The position numbers and the translations under genes were made by a program. DNA of 64,000 bases from Malus domestica (taxonomy: Eukaryota > Streptophyta > Magnoliopsida > Rosales > Rosaceae). Under the pieces are notes generated by a model. That model was given only the letters and a program-made list of their open reading frames with translations, was not told the DNA's origin and did not search any database. The stretch is from contig NC_091675.1 in the NCBI RefSeq assembly GCF_042453785.1, forward strand, positions 9,312,501 to 9,376,500, written 5' to 3'. Each line of letters opens with the position of its first letter. Within the stretch, counting starts at the first letter, position 1. Below, one piece after another: positions 31,701 through 43,157 of the stretch.

Positions 31701-33167
31701 GGAACTATCCGAACAAATACAAGAAGTTGAGAGTCAGCTTGAGTGGCACCGCTCTGAGCGAGATGATGAAATCAGAAGGCTCGCTACAGAGAGGAAAGTG
31801 CTTCAGGATCGCCTTCATGATGCAGAGACACAACTCTCTCAATTGAAGTCCCGAAAACGTGATGAATTGAAGGTATCAAATTTGCTTTTTTTGTATTGTC
31901 ATCTCAAATGACCTCACAGCCTTTTATCCAAGCTGGTGTTCTTCTGTATTTAATAATTAATAGTTTCTCAAAAGGCTTTCTCTTTCTCATGTCAGGTTAT
32001 TTGATGCTTCAGAAGTTGGGTTTAGCTTTTAATTTTTAACATATATTTGTTTTTATTATGTTATGGGCTCATTTTTAGTCTGCATGTCATTTGAGTTGAC
32101 ATCTTGTTATGAATTGTGATTTTGGATTGTGCAATAGGGATTTCGTCTATGGAAGCTGCATGTTTAAATGATTTTCATGCCAAAGTCTTGCGAGTATTCA
32201 TTCATTTTGAACTCACAGAAAATATTAGGAGGCGTAATTATTTGATGATGTTTGGATTGACCATTGTTTATGATAATTTCTTTGTTTGATGTTTTTGTCT
32301 TTGCTTTTCTACCAAGACATACCCTTTTCTAACTGCAATGGATGAATGTGACAGAAATTGGTGAAAGAGAAAAATGCTCTTGCTGAAAGGTTGAAGAACG
32401 CTGAAGGTGCACGTAAAAGATTTGATGAAGAACTTAAACGGTATGCCACAGAGAATGTAACCCGAGAGGAAATTCGACAGTCTCTCGAAGATGAAGTACG
32501 GCGATTGACACAAACAGTGGGGCAAACAGAAGGAGAGAAACGGGAGAAAGAAGAGCAGGTTGCTCGGTATGAGGCGTATATTTATGAGATGGAATCAAAA
32601 TTGCAGGCCTGCCAGGTTTTTGCCTCAAAATAGCCAATGCTTTCTGTTTCCTTTCTTTTACTTTTTCATGATCACCGTAATATTCCCTTCTCCTAATTAT
32701 TTGTAGATCACCAGAAGCAGCTAGCTTCGGTGCTTATTAAGTTTCATATTTGGTTTATCTTCTGTTCGGGATAATACCAGACTTGTTTGATTAATGCGTC
32801 TCCTTATCTCATGCAGCAAGATATTCACACCCTCTATGCTTCACTTAAGGAAGAAATGTCCCGACATGCTCCTTTGTATGGGGCGGGTTTGGAAGCTCTA
32901 TCAATGAAGGAGTTGGAAACACTTTCAGGCATCCATGAAGAAGGCCTCAGGCAGATCCATACCCTTCAGCAGCAGCAGCGTAAAGGCAGTCCATCCAGCA
33001 GTCCTCTTGTGAGCCCTCACGCCCTCCAACACAATCATGGCTTGTATCCTTCGACGCCACCCCAGATGGCCGTTGGAATGCCTCCTTCGCTCATCCCAAA
33101 TGGTGTCGGAATCCACAGCAATGGGCATGTGAATGGTAATGTTGGACCCTGGTTCAACCATTCGTAG
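25792..33167 (+). CDS. Large four-MATH-domain protein (TRAF-like)
   Basis: Ten exons join in frame with GT-AG introns: 25792-27205, 27734-28207, 28300-28601, 29054-29776, 29854-30132, 30320-30481, 30620-31558, 31657-31872, 32355-32615 and 32817-33167, giving 1,706 residues. Residues 7-24 are a serine run. Four MATH (meprin/TRAF homology) domains start near residues 82 (STVCRWTVQNF), 257 (GKFTWKVQNF), 425 (GKFNWRIENF) and 594 (SSFTWKVENF). An acidic segment DDQDALTTDPDELVDSEDSE follows, then a helical region, a coiled coil about 1380-1590, and a Pro/His-rich tail. The layout and length fit a plant TRAF-like protein such as Arabidopsis At2g25320 (recalled, not searched). MATH domains bind partner peptides, often of the ubiquitin system. 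The partner here is unknown. No BTB or protease domain is present. Confidence 0.93.
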
Positions 33168-33519
33168 ATGCCTGGGTTCTAGACTCGTAGCTCTCTTTTG
33201 TGCCAATGTTGGCATTGGTTGGCCCAGTGGGATCGGGTGAAACTGCTATTTTTGGAGTCGGTTTTATGACATTTAGGCTGTTTGAACTGTTGGAACCGAG
33301 TTGAAAAGAGAAAGAAAAAGGGAAAAAAAAAAGAAGGAATAAGATGATAAAGGTTAGGTTTAGGGTTTAAGTAAGTAAAAGTGAGGAAGAGAATCCAATA
33401 CAGTTGCAAATGCCAATACTCCCTCATTTACCCCCATTTTGCTCCCTTTGAAGTCAATTATAGGCTTTTTATTTACCTTAATTTTTTTGATATTCCGGTG
33501 TTCAATTTATTTTCCCAAG

Positions 33520-33524
<5 letters not shown>

Positions 33525-33585
<61 letters not shown>
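33525..33585. repeat. (TC)30 microsatellite
   Basis: An uninterrupted TC dinucleotide run of about 60 bp, some 360 bp past the MATH-protein stop codon, possibly in its 3'UTR. Frames reading SLSLSL or RERERE across it are artefacts. Confidence 0.95.
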
Positions 33586-33587
<2 letters not shown>

Positions 33588-34506
33588 GGATGTGGTGCAG
33601 TTCTGTTTAGGCAAATCAACTGGTTTATCGATCTCTTTGCAAGCGTTTTTGCTAGAATAGTGACAAACACATTTACTGATTACGTTGTTGATCACTTTCT
33701 GATACATTTACTAATTACATTGGCGATCATTTTCTAATGCATGTGGATTTATACGTTGTTGATCTCTTCCTATGTTCTCCCTTCCTACCTCTTATTTTCA
33801 TTTCTTCCCTTTCACCTCTTCCTTGTTTATTTTTTCCTCTTAGTTTCCCTTTTTCATTTTTTTGGGTAAACATTCCTCTTATTAGTTTCTTTCTCTTTTC
33901 GGAGTTGAACAAAACTGATGGAACTTGAAGTTAAATCCTTTGTGAGGATCTTAGGGATCAATTCATCTTAGCCATTTATCGTACATCATGCAGTCAGTTT
34001 TCATTAGATATTGTTTGTGTTTCAATTTTAAATAAAAAAATTCAAACTAATTTCTGACCGCAAGATAACCGATGACCGAATAGGATGAACTGATCCAAAT
34101 ATTATTACTCTTCCAGAAATTGTCAAAAGTGTTTCAATGCTTCTGAAGTAATTTCTTTTATGATCTAGAAGCGCTTTTAGGCTATTTTCGAATGAAGTCA
34201 CTCAACAAGTCTCTTTCTCTCTCTCATATATTGTAGTTTATTCGTAACTAATTTATATCTTAAATTCTTTGAGACTTAGTATTCCATCTAAACGTCAGTA
34301 ATCAGCGGCTATGGTTTCGAATTGCATTATTTTGACTAAATTGCTAGCGTACTGTGAGGGTTAGGAAACAGGTTTGAAAGATAGACAAATAGTAAGACAA
34401 GTTTGCCACAATGATCAAAAGGTAGATAAATTAGGTTACCTTAATTGGAAAATTAGGTTACCTTAATTGCAAAATTTGGTTAATTACAGCTGTTTAATTA
34501 CTCGTT
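33586..34506. other. Intergenic, no gene seen
   Basis: AT-rich sequence with pyrimidine-rich parts near 33770-33900. Only low-complexity frames are open. Confidence 0.5.
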
Positions 34507-34735
34507 TTGAAGTGTTTTTAAAATGACTGAACGTATTTGGTGAAAATATTTTTAGAACCCATTCTTAGTAAAAATGGAAGTGAATCCTGAAAAAAAAAAA
34601 AAAAAAAAAAACACTTTGCTTCTGGAAGCAAAACATAACGATGCTTCTTCTAAGAATCACTTTAAGTACTTTTGAAACTCAAAAATATTTTTTTTAAAAG
34701 CTTTTTCAATCATTTTAAAAGTACTATACCAAACG
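34507..34735. mobile_element. MITE with AAGTGYTTTTAAAATGA-type ends
   Basis: The left end GAAGTGTTTTTAAAATGACT is mirrored by the right end TCATTTTAAAAGTACT. The middle contains GTGAATCCTG, an A run, and paired GCTTCTGGAAGC words. It strongly resembles an abundant Rosaceae MITE family as I remember it. No target duplication was resolved. Confidence 0.6.
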
Positions 34736-35166
34736 AGCCAAACTTTGGTTAAAAGTGCTTTAGTTATAGGGGTTATTAACTATATAATTAGTAATTACGG
34801 CACAAATGCAAATATTCTTCACCACATTTTACAACTATCTACAATTCTACATTTTCTGCAAATTTGATTTATGGATATCATATTCGCAAATGTATAGTAT
34901 TATGTTTAAACCATAGGCCTTAGGGTTGATGCTAGATGAAAAGAAATACATATTAAACAAACGACGGATAATAGTTGGGATAATAGATGGCAAATGTGAT
35001 ATTATCCGAAAAAGAGGTAGCTTGGAGTTTATCAAAAACGGAAATGAGAGATTCTTGCCACATAATTTGGTTACGTGTGTCAACTATATTTGCGCCGACT
35101 GCATGTAAACATCATATATTCAAAGACTTATAAATAACTGTCAAATTACGTGTTACATCTAGTTGA

Positions 35167-35282
35167 GATAAATCATTAGCGCATGTATAACTAGTATTAT
35201 CCAGGAATAAGCTAGTTATTGATAAACTTTAAACTAGCTTATTCCTGGATAATACTAGTTATACATGCGCTAATGATTTATC
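35167..35282. repeat. Perfect 51-bp inverted repeat with 14-nt loop
   Basis: Positions 35167-35217 and 35232-35282 are exact reverse complements over all 51 bp; the loop is 35218-35231. The arms start GATAAATCATTAGCGCATGT. Perfect identity means the arms formed or were homogenised recently. It could be a young foldback element or a source of double-stranded RNA. No flanking duplication was recognised. Confidence 0.95.
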
Positions 35283-35693
35283 AAAAGAAAAAAATGAGTT
35301 ATTTTTGCAACATGATTTTTTTGACGTGAGTCAGTTGTTTGAGGGTTCCCATGTGCAAAAAGGGATCGAAGACCGTAGGAAACTACGTCGAAATTAACTA
35401 AGTCTATATGCATGAACTTGGAAGAAGAAATAAGGAAAACAAAGATAACTTGATAAATCTCATTTGACTTCGCAACGTGTCGGCCAAGCGATATGCCAAC
35501 AACAGCCCTAATTTGTTCGAACCCGCAAACCCTAGCTATTGAAAGTTGGTTTTTTGGATTGGCGGGCCACACTTTAACAAGACCGATATTGTTTCCAACT
35601 TTATTATCTGCCTAATCCGTTATGTGGGGTTTTATCACAAAAAGTTTTGATATTAGTTAGAGTGGAGCAATCATATTTAAACCCATTATTTTC

Positions 35694-36763
35694 TTTTGCA
35701 CCCATCGATATGGGATTCCAACATTGAACACACCATTGTAAACCCTAGCGAGCGCACCACCATTGAAATGACCGGGACATGCAGACCGCCGGGTCTGTTA
35801 TCGGAGACCTCGCACTGGCGGATCTCCAGTGCAACATAGTAAAAGGCCATGCCTGGAGCCACAATGCCCGCCTGGCATGTGTTGCTCAAGTCTCTGATCA
35901 ATCAACTGACACCACAATCGATGGCCCCCACCACCTTGCCACCACTGAAGTCCACCTCATCGCCGTCCTCCGTGCCACCACTGCCCTCAGCCCGTTCGGA
36001 AAAGAACCCAAATTTCAACAAGAAGTGAAGACCTCTGGGCTTATGGGAGGAGGAGATAATAATTACAATATTCATCAAGGCACCATGCGTACTAATGTGG
36101 AGCGCAGGTTGCACCAGCTCCTGCTTTCTGTGAGGGACTTTAATGGACCTTACTTTGGGGCCGGCAAGCTGGCAAAGGACACTGTTGGGGTTAGATAATG
36201 TGAGGAGGAGAGTAGGAAGACAGTGGTTTGGACTGAGAGTTGTAAGGAAAAAGGGTATTCAATCGTGACTATAGAGTGCAAGGATTGGCCCGAGGCTCAT
36301 GTTTGATACTGTGTGCACTTTCACTGACATCCAGTATATGTAAGTTTCCATGCTTCTGCTAGTGCCCAAGAAGGTTATGCCTTTCAGTAAATGCATACCA
36401 GCACTATTCTTGAATGACAAGCAAGTGCTGCTATTTGTACCACATTTACTAACCGTCTTTACCGACAACTGGTTTGCTAAAAGTGGTTGAGACTGACTTC
36501 AACTAGAAAAGTAATCCGCAATATTGTGGTTGATAAATGTAGTTCCATAGTTTCGTATGCCCTGTGCACTTGAATTCTGTCTTTTATTTGTAAACTTATC
36601 ACGTTGTAATTGTTAATGGAGACTAATTAACTAAGGAATGTTGTTTCCATATATCCAAGTATTTTATTCGACACATCGACGGGGATGCATTGTGTACTGA
36701 GAGTGAGAAGGAAAGAGTAATAAAATGCTTAGAGGCTGATATATAGAGCGTCGGGTTTGTGAG
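35694..36763 (+). pseudogene. ACR (ACT-domain repeat) protein pseudogene
   Basis: Pieces of an ACT-domain-repeat protein appear in order but in changing frames. They are: an IEMTG start and PPGLLSE (the family has TGTDRPGLLSE) near 35767-35810; ADLQCNIVKGHAWSHNARLAC near 35815-35880; NVERRLHQLLLSVRD near 36095-36135; ESCKEKGYSIVT and then LMFDTVCTFTDIQY near 36236-36340; and, after a gap of about 320 bp, RHIDGD with TESEKERVIKCLEAD near 36668-36740. The gap may be an old intron. At least two frame changes and in-frame stops break it, and the N-terminal ACT domains are missing. Living ACR proteins are thought to sense amino acids. This copy is dead by inspection. Confidence 0.8.
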
Positions 36764-36891
36764 GTGAGTACGAAGCTCAATTTTACGAGATCAGATGAGA
36801 TGTACGATGTGATGGTAGCTAGTAATACTGATTAAAAGTTGCACTCATTTCTGTATGTATAAATTAACTACAAACAAAAGAAGATAATTAT

Positions 36892-38766
36892 CTAGGCAAT
36901 TCTAAGGTTAATTCTCCTAAGCCAAATGGAGTGCAGTATCATATGAAATACATCAAACCTCTTAGCCGGTTGGTTCAACTCAAAATGTTTCCTCACAACC
37001 CTCAAATTCTCCACCAGCCTCCTATACTTCTCCTCCGGAACACCCATCAGCACCTCCTTCAGCCGCGAAATCTCCGAAACCTCAACCTTAACCGAAAACG
37101 CCTCCCACCTCAGCACGTCGCTAAACGGAAGCGCATAGTGCTCCGATAGAATCACCGGCACGCACTCGGCATAAATGGCCTCAACAATTCTAGGGCTGGC
37201 CACTTCATACCCGCTAGGGCACAGGCAAAACTTGGACTTGAGCACCATAGAGTCGTAGTCTAGGCCTTTGGGGAGGTATTCATGAATTTGAAGGTCTTTG
37301 TCGCGGTTTTTCCAGTGAGCCAGGAGGATGGGCCTTATCGGGCCGTGCAGGCCGCCGGCGAAGAAGGCAAGGTAGGGACGCAGGGTGTTGGGCGGTGGCG
37401 GTGAGATGAGCTTGGAGGAGACTGTGCCGCCGTAGAGGTGGATTTCAGGGAGGGAAACGTCCTTTTGAGGGTTGAAGCCTTCGGAGGTGTTGGCGTTGCA
37501 GAGGACTCGGATTGATGTGTTGAAGAGAAGTGGGTTTCCTTCTGACGCACGGGGTGCCTGAGAATATTTAGTGGGAAAATTTTCATTTAATCTCTTGTAA
37601 AATAAAAAGCAATTCACTTTATCATGAAAACTAGCAAATACTTTATGCCTCCCTTCCCCCTCCAAGTTTTTTTATCTTTGGTTTGATTTCATTTTTTATC
37701 TTGACCCAATTAATAAAATGTTTCAGTTTTTATTTGTTACATAACTTTGCATATCAATCATCAACATCAAAATCAAAATGGAAAAAACTATGACTCTAAG
37801 ATAAGAGATAGACTTATATGAAGCCATTTCACCAGCAACATGATGTTTTGGTCCAATAATGCATTACTATGTGTAAGTTTCACTCCACATAAAAATTCAT
37901 TATTAGACCAAGACACCACAGTTGTCTGTGAACCCGTTATATGTAAATTGTCCTCCTAAGGTAGTCCTCATGCACTTTGTCTTCTCATTGGCGCAATTTC
38001 TAATAATGATAAGGACTATTTTAGATATCAATTGACAATTTTTAATTGAGTAATGTTAGAGATACTATCATTTTAAACCACACTTTGTAAACCACAAGAT
38101 GTGATTGTTGATGGTTGGTCAACTTTTTAAAAATTCTTTAAATCATTAAAATTGAAATACACCCATCAACAGCCACTTTATATGCTTTACAAAATATAAA
38201 TTAAAAAGATGCTTTCCTAGCATCACCCTTATTATCAACTAGAAAATTTACCAACAATTCTTTTTTTTATAAAAGCAATATTGAGAAAAAAATTAAGCAA
38301 TGGCGTTGAATCTATAAATATAATATTCTTCACTACGTAATTACTAATTATGGTCTTTCTCAAAAAAATTATTTATGATAATATGAGAGCGGTATACCGA
38401 TTTCTTTTTTCTTAGTTTCAAACAATTTTGGTTAATTTATTTTCAGTAAGTTTAAAGATAATATGGAAGGGCCCATGCCAAATAGGACCTTTTTTGCTTC
38501 TTTTTCTCCTTTGTGTGATGATATCTATATTGCTCAAATTTAGAAACTTCCTTAAGGTCCCAAGACTTTTCAGCCCCATTGCAGACACTACTAATTAGAT
38601 GACCATTCCACTTTTATACTTCCCCATGCCTCAAGTTGCAGCCACAGAAACTTCAAACCAAAACGTCATTTACATCCTTCCTACCCCATAACTATATATC
38701 CAAGCATGCCAAGAAAGTTCTCATCGCCAAAGCATATCACAGAAGCAAAACAAATCAATTAAAGGC

Positions 38767-38840
<74 letters not shown>

Positions 38841-41165
38841 AACCCAATCATGACAGGCGAGCATGAAGTGGTCCGCCCCAAGAGTCCTATTCCAAAAGGG
38901 GTGCCTCACAGAAACCATCCTTACATAATCGGACACAAAGTTCCTCAGAGGGGTGAGGTCGTAGGTTAAGGGCTTGTATAGGTATTTCACCATCCAAGTC
39001 ACGCTAAAGGGCATGAAGTAAACATGCGCCCTCTGCGGGTTCTCGGTCTTGAACCTCCTGCCCGCTGCCCCATTCTCCATTTCGTGTATGAACCGCCCTT
39101 CGATGGAATATATGTCCTTGCATGGGCCGTCGTGGGTCATCGGTGGGTCCCCCTCCGAGTACACGTACACTTTGAATTTTTTCTCCATTTCAGTGTAGCT
39201 CCTGCAGTCCAAATGCATGCGTTGAAATACAAAAAACTTTGAAGGGTAGATGCGTCAATTCACATTCTTCCATGATTCCATGAATGCACATGATGTGAAG
39301 GTAGCTTAAGCTATTAACTTCCGTAATTTAAATTGGGTACTTAATTAAACCATAGTTTAGAAGTCATAATGCTACATGTATTGCGGAATCATTGACGGCA
39401 CATGTAACATCAAAATTATTTAAATCCTACTCCTAATTATGAATCATGGCATAATCATAAATGCTTTTATCGATTACACAAATTATAACTTATAGATGTT
39501 AATAATTTTTACGAGTAAATTAATGTTAGAGACACGAACTTTTTAGATCAACTTTCAAGATACTAAGTTACTAACTGATGTGAACGTGTACATCACGCTT
39601 TAGACTATATTTATTCACATAATATACTAAATTCCGCAACACTTTGTAACCAAAATTGAATAAGTTGATTTCTCTAATAGTACACTAACTTGTACTAAAA
39701 ATAGTACACCAACTATAAATTACATATATGAAGATAAAGTCAACCAAATTTGATTGGATGGAAGAGTTAAATTTCTCCAAATGAATTAGCAAAGAGACTA
39801 GGGAGACTAAGTTTGTAAATAAAGTTTTGAAAACTAAATAATATAGAAATTGATGATTGATTTATTACTCAAACATTGATAAACGTACTTATTTCTATTG
39901 GTGACACATCATTTGGTTTTCAAATTTAGTTTCTAAATTTAGTTTTCCTAACATTACCCATTAGCAAATGAATAAATTTTAAAGGAGGGCTCGCATGTAT
40001 ACTCGCCTAGTCCTGGAGAAATTTTTCTAGGTTCCGAGAACACTAGGTGAGCTGGTGTTCCCCACAAATAAAGGATTAACACGTGATCATAACTAATCAT
40101 CATCCAACACCTGGCAAAAAATTACCTTCGTTAATACGTTTCGGCTTCGCAGAACAAATAAAGGATTAACAAGTGTTAATCCTTTATTTGTGGGGAACAC
40201 GGAACCCAGAAAAATTTCTGTCCGGTTCATGACTCCCCTCTTTTTCAGCAGCAATCGAGTATACGGGCGAGTGAGTATGTGACGATGCAGAACACAAATG
40301 AGTGCGCACTCCACACCCCTATGCCGCACCCTATAGCTACCCAAACGGTGCCTTTCAAGCAAAGCATGCAGTTTAACAGCTTTATATTTAATTAATACGA
40401 CGATCAATTTTCCAGAGATGTTCAGTTTTTTCTTTTTATTTTAATTACTAATTTGATCGGAAAAGGAAATTATGAAACGAATTAAGAAGGCGGCTTAGGC
40501 TAGCTTACTGATAAAACGCGCCGGGATTACGATACACGACTGATCCACCGGGAAATAGTACGTCGTCGTTTGGTGTTGACGAACTGTTCGGACTCGAAGC
40601 TGCTCTGCGAATTGAAGCTCGCGCTCGGGCGAGTCCCTGCTCCAGCTTTTGCTCTCCGCTCGCTTTCCGTTTGGGGATTTTGTGTCTCTGTGATCGATCG
40701 TTTCAGAAAGTAACAAAAAATTAAATTAAATTACCGATTTCAAAGTTTCAGAAATAACAGTTTTAATGTCAGAAGCAGAAAAATGAGCTAGCTAAAAACT
40801 ACAGAAAATTAAAATGCAAAAGTTAGGAGAAAAATCTGATTCAATGGCGTTTCAAATTCTTGACTGGACGATAAATTGACGAAACTTACTAGTGACGTCT
40901 GATTTACGAAGTCGTTGCTGTGAAATCGTTGAATAGTACTGGATGGATCATCCGAGATGGCGAGGCGATGATACGCTCCCTTGAGCTTGCTTCGGAGCTG
41001 AACCACCGGAATCCATACAGGACTGTACCGATCTTGTTTGGAGTCGGATATTATCACCGGAGAATCGAAATGGTGGCCGCAGATCACCACGACGGTGATG
41101 ATCGACGAAATGCAGAAACAAAGCAGTACGGACGCAGAGGAGTACTTCGCATGGAAGCTCCCCAT
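36892..41165 (-). CDS. GT47/exostosin-family glycosyltransferase, copy 1
   Basis: Four exons on the minus strand, 41165-40890, 40687-40509, 39201-38844 and 37557-36892, join in frame to 492 residues with GT-AG introns. Residues about 9-32 (ASVLLCFCISSIITVVVICG) are a type II membrane anchor. A short stem with KLEQGLARARASIRRAA and FPGGSVVYRNPGAF leads into the exostosin domain: [48 protein letters not shown] and [20 protein letters not shown]. Members act in the Golgi and transfer sugars to cell-wall polymers or other glycans; sugar donor and acceptor of this clade (At5g03795/At3g07620-like) are not known to me. The E in AIYAEC replaces the G of copy 2. A (GA)35 tract begins six bases inside intron 3. 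A paralogue lies 7.7 kb further on. Confidence 0.92.
38769..38838. repeat. (GA)35 microsatellite next to a splice donor
   Basis: A pure 70-bp GA run on the plus strand, which is (TC)35 in the transcript of the glycosyltransferase gene. Its edge is only about five bases from the intron-3 donor at 38843-38842 (GTTAGT). Confidence 0.95.
39985..40280. mobile_element. Nested inverted repeats (foldback) in intron 2 of the glycosyltransferase gene
   Basis: GTGTTCCCCACAAATAAAGG with ATTAAC at 40055-40080 is exactly mirrored at 40175-40200. The inner copy CAAATAAAGGATTAAC (40154-40169) forms a 16-bp perfect hairpin with 40175-40190 around a 4-nt loop. Outside them, GAAATTTTTCTAGGTTCC near 40018-40035 is mirrored near 40202-40219 (complement GAAATTTTTCTGGGTTCC), and GTATACTCG near 39996 is mirrored near 40256. 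Together this looks like a foldback element that suffered internal duplication or a nested insertion. Confidence 0.7.
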
Positions 41166-43157
41166 CTCAATTTCTCTCTCTACAGGAATTGAATGGACTG
41201 TTTGGTTGCCAAGATTTTTTTTTTCCGGGAAAATATTGATATTTTCTCGCGCTTTCTTTCTCTCTTTCTGTTTGTGGCTCTTTGAATATTTGAAGGAGAG
41301 GAAGTGAAAGAACGTGAAGTGTACGAGCGTGGAATTTTACGGATTTAGCCCTCGACGGTAAAGAGAGAGAAGCCGATCATGTGCTGGCGGGTTGACCGTG
41401 CACTTGACTAGAAGTCTACAAGTTATGGATGGTTCGAGCGCTTCACAACTAATTTTTCCCTCCAAATTTCCAACTTTGTGCAGTTAATGATTTTGCTTCT
41501 ACTTTCCTTCCCAAATCAGCAAGTGTGAGAAAAGACCGTTGATGGATTGAGCCTACATTGTGGGACCCACTAGATCAATGGTTCCCTCTGAGAAAAGGAT
41601 GGAGAACAACGTATATAGAACGGTTTTACTATCACATGATATTATTTTGTGGTGCAATAATATGTTGTCACGTGTCAATTTTTCTCTAAATAACAACAGT
41701 GATGATGATCGATGAACCTGTTTTATCTAAATTGCTCTGCTAGTGTAAGTATAATTTAGTCTAGTGAGATTTTGTAATTAGTACTTTCTTATATGGTAAC
41801 TTGTTTTTCATTTGTTAATTCACTTAACATATTTACACATAGAATACTATAAGATGTAAACAATGCCAAATATTTAGTTAGAAAATAAAAGTTGGGGTCA
41901 TGCAGCTAGGCTTTGGCATGAATCATGCAAGTTTGCACGTTTTACTTAATTAAAATTCAAATCGTTTGTTTTCTATTCAAGCCATCTAAATTCTTTGGAA
42001 TTTAAGGTTAGTTTGAAGTCTTCTAGTTGTTGTATATAAAATTATAAATAAGGTTTTTAGAGATCTTTCTGGGGATGCTGCCGCATACCGCGCTTGCATG
42101 CACGAGTGATATTAGTCGGCAAAACTAGCAGCGCATTAGAAGGAAACAAATCATATCTTGCTTCATTGTTTTTGTTGCCCATGAGCCGCATGCATTGGAT
42201 AAGGGTTTTGGTTGTTTTTTCTGCATCAAACATCATTTGAGAGCAAACGTTTTTAGCAGCCCTGAGTGAAGAGAGAGCCTTTTTTTTTTCCCAGAAAAAT
42301 CAGTTTGTTATTCTTGTGTTTCATTGAGAAATTTTTATTTTTTTTATTTACTGATTTTTCATTCACTTTCATTTGAAATCAATTAAAATGTATCTTGTGA
42401 TTTTCGTAATTGGTTGATTTCAAATATTATTTCATCATACATACATTATGTATGATCGTGTTAGTATCTTGCCAAGTTCGGGAAGAAGGTGATTGACAAT
42501 CACGTTATTGTCACGTCACTTCCACTCAAGACTGAAGAGAGATTGAGCGTCAAAGCGTGCACAATAATGCCTACTAGTATGTATGTCTAGTTGACGAGTT
42601 TTGTAAATCTTTTTTGTATTTGATTCTCTTAGTGTTTTTCCTGAATTGGAAGCTCGATAATTTTCTCAGTTGTGGACTTTGCCTAGTCGTTAAATCTTAC
42701 ATCCGTTGTGCATAGTTTATTTATCTATTTAAGTGCATTAATCGAGTTTAATTTCAAAATTGAATTTGGATTTACATTGAATTTTTTAAGTTGGAACCTA
42801 TTTCCCCTCCCTCTCAGTCAACCTATTACCTTCCTAGAACTTTCATTTTATAACAGTGAAAAGGGAAAAAATACGGTCAACAAAAAACCAAATAAAATTT
42901 CAAAAAATTGGAGATTGCAGAGTGGAAGGAGGGAGGGGATTGTGTGTGAAAGGGAGGAGAAAGGAGATGGAGTGGAGAACGGAGCGTGAAAGAATAAGTA
43001 TGGTATAAAAATCATGGCATAATCCGGAGCGATTTTGGTGGGGAGCGATCAGCCTAACAGGGTCTAAAATTTAGGGGCTTTTAGATATAGGTCCAAAACC
43101 ATAAATGACTTTTAAGAATGAGTCAAGTTATCTAATTACATGTTTTTATTTCTTTTA
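41166..43157. other. Upstream region of glycosyltransferase copy 1; no gene seen
   Basis: The first few hundred bases hold the promoter and 5'UTR of the minus-strand gene. Beyond this only short, unrecognisable frames occur, such as one of 93 codons at 42708-42989. Confidence 0.45.

Noticed and set aside
33381-33737. Frames reading SLSLSL or RERERE
   Set aside because: Translation of the TC microsatellite at 33525-33585.
35270-35572. 100-codon minus-strand frame beside the palindrome
   Set aside because: No recognisable motif; its end overlaps the inverted repeat arm.
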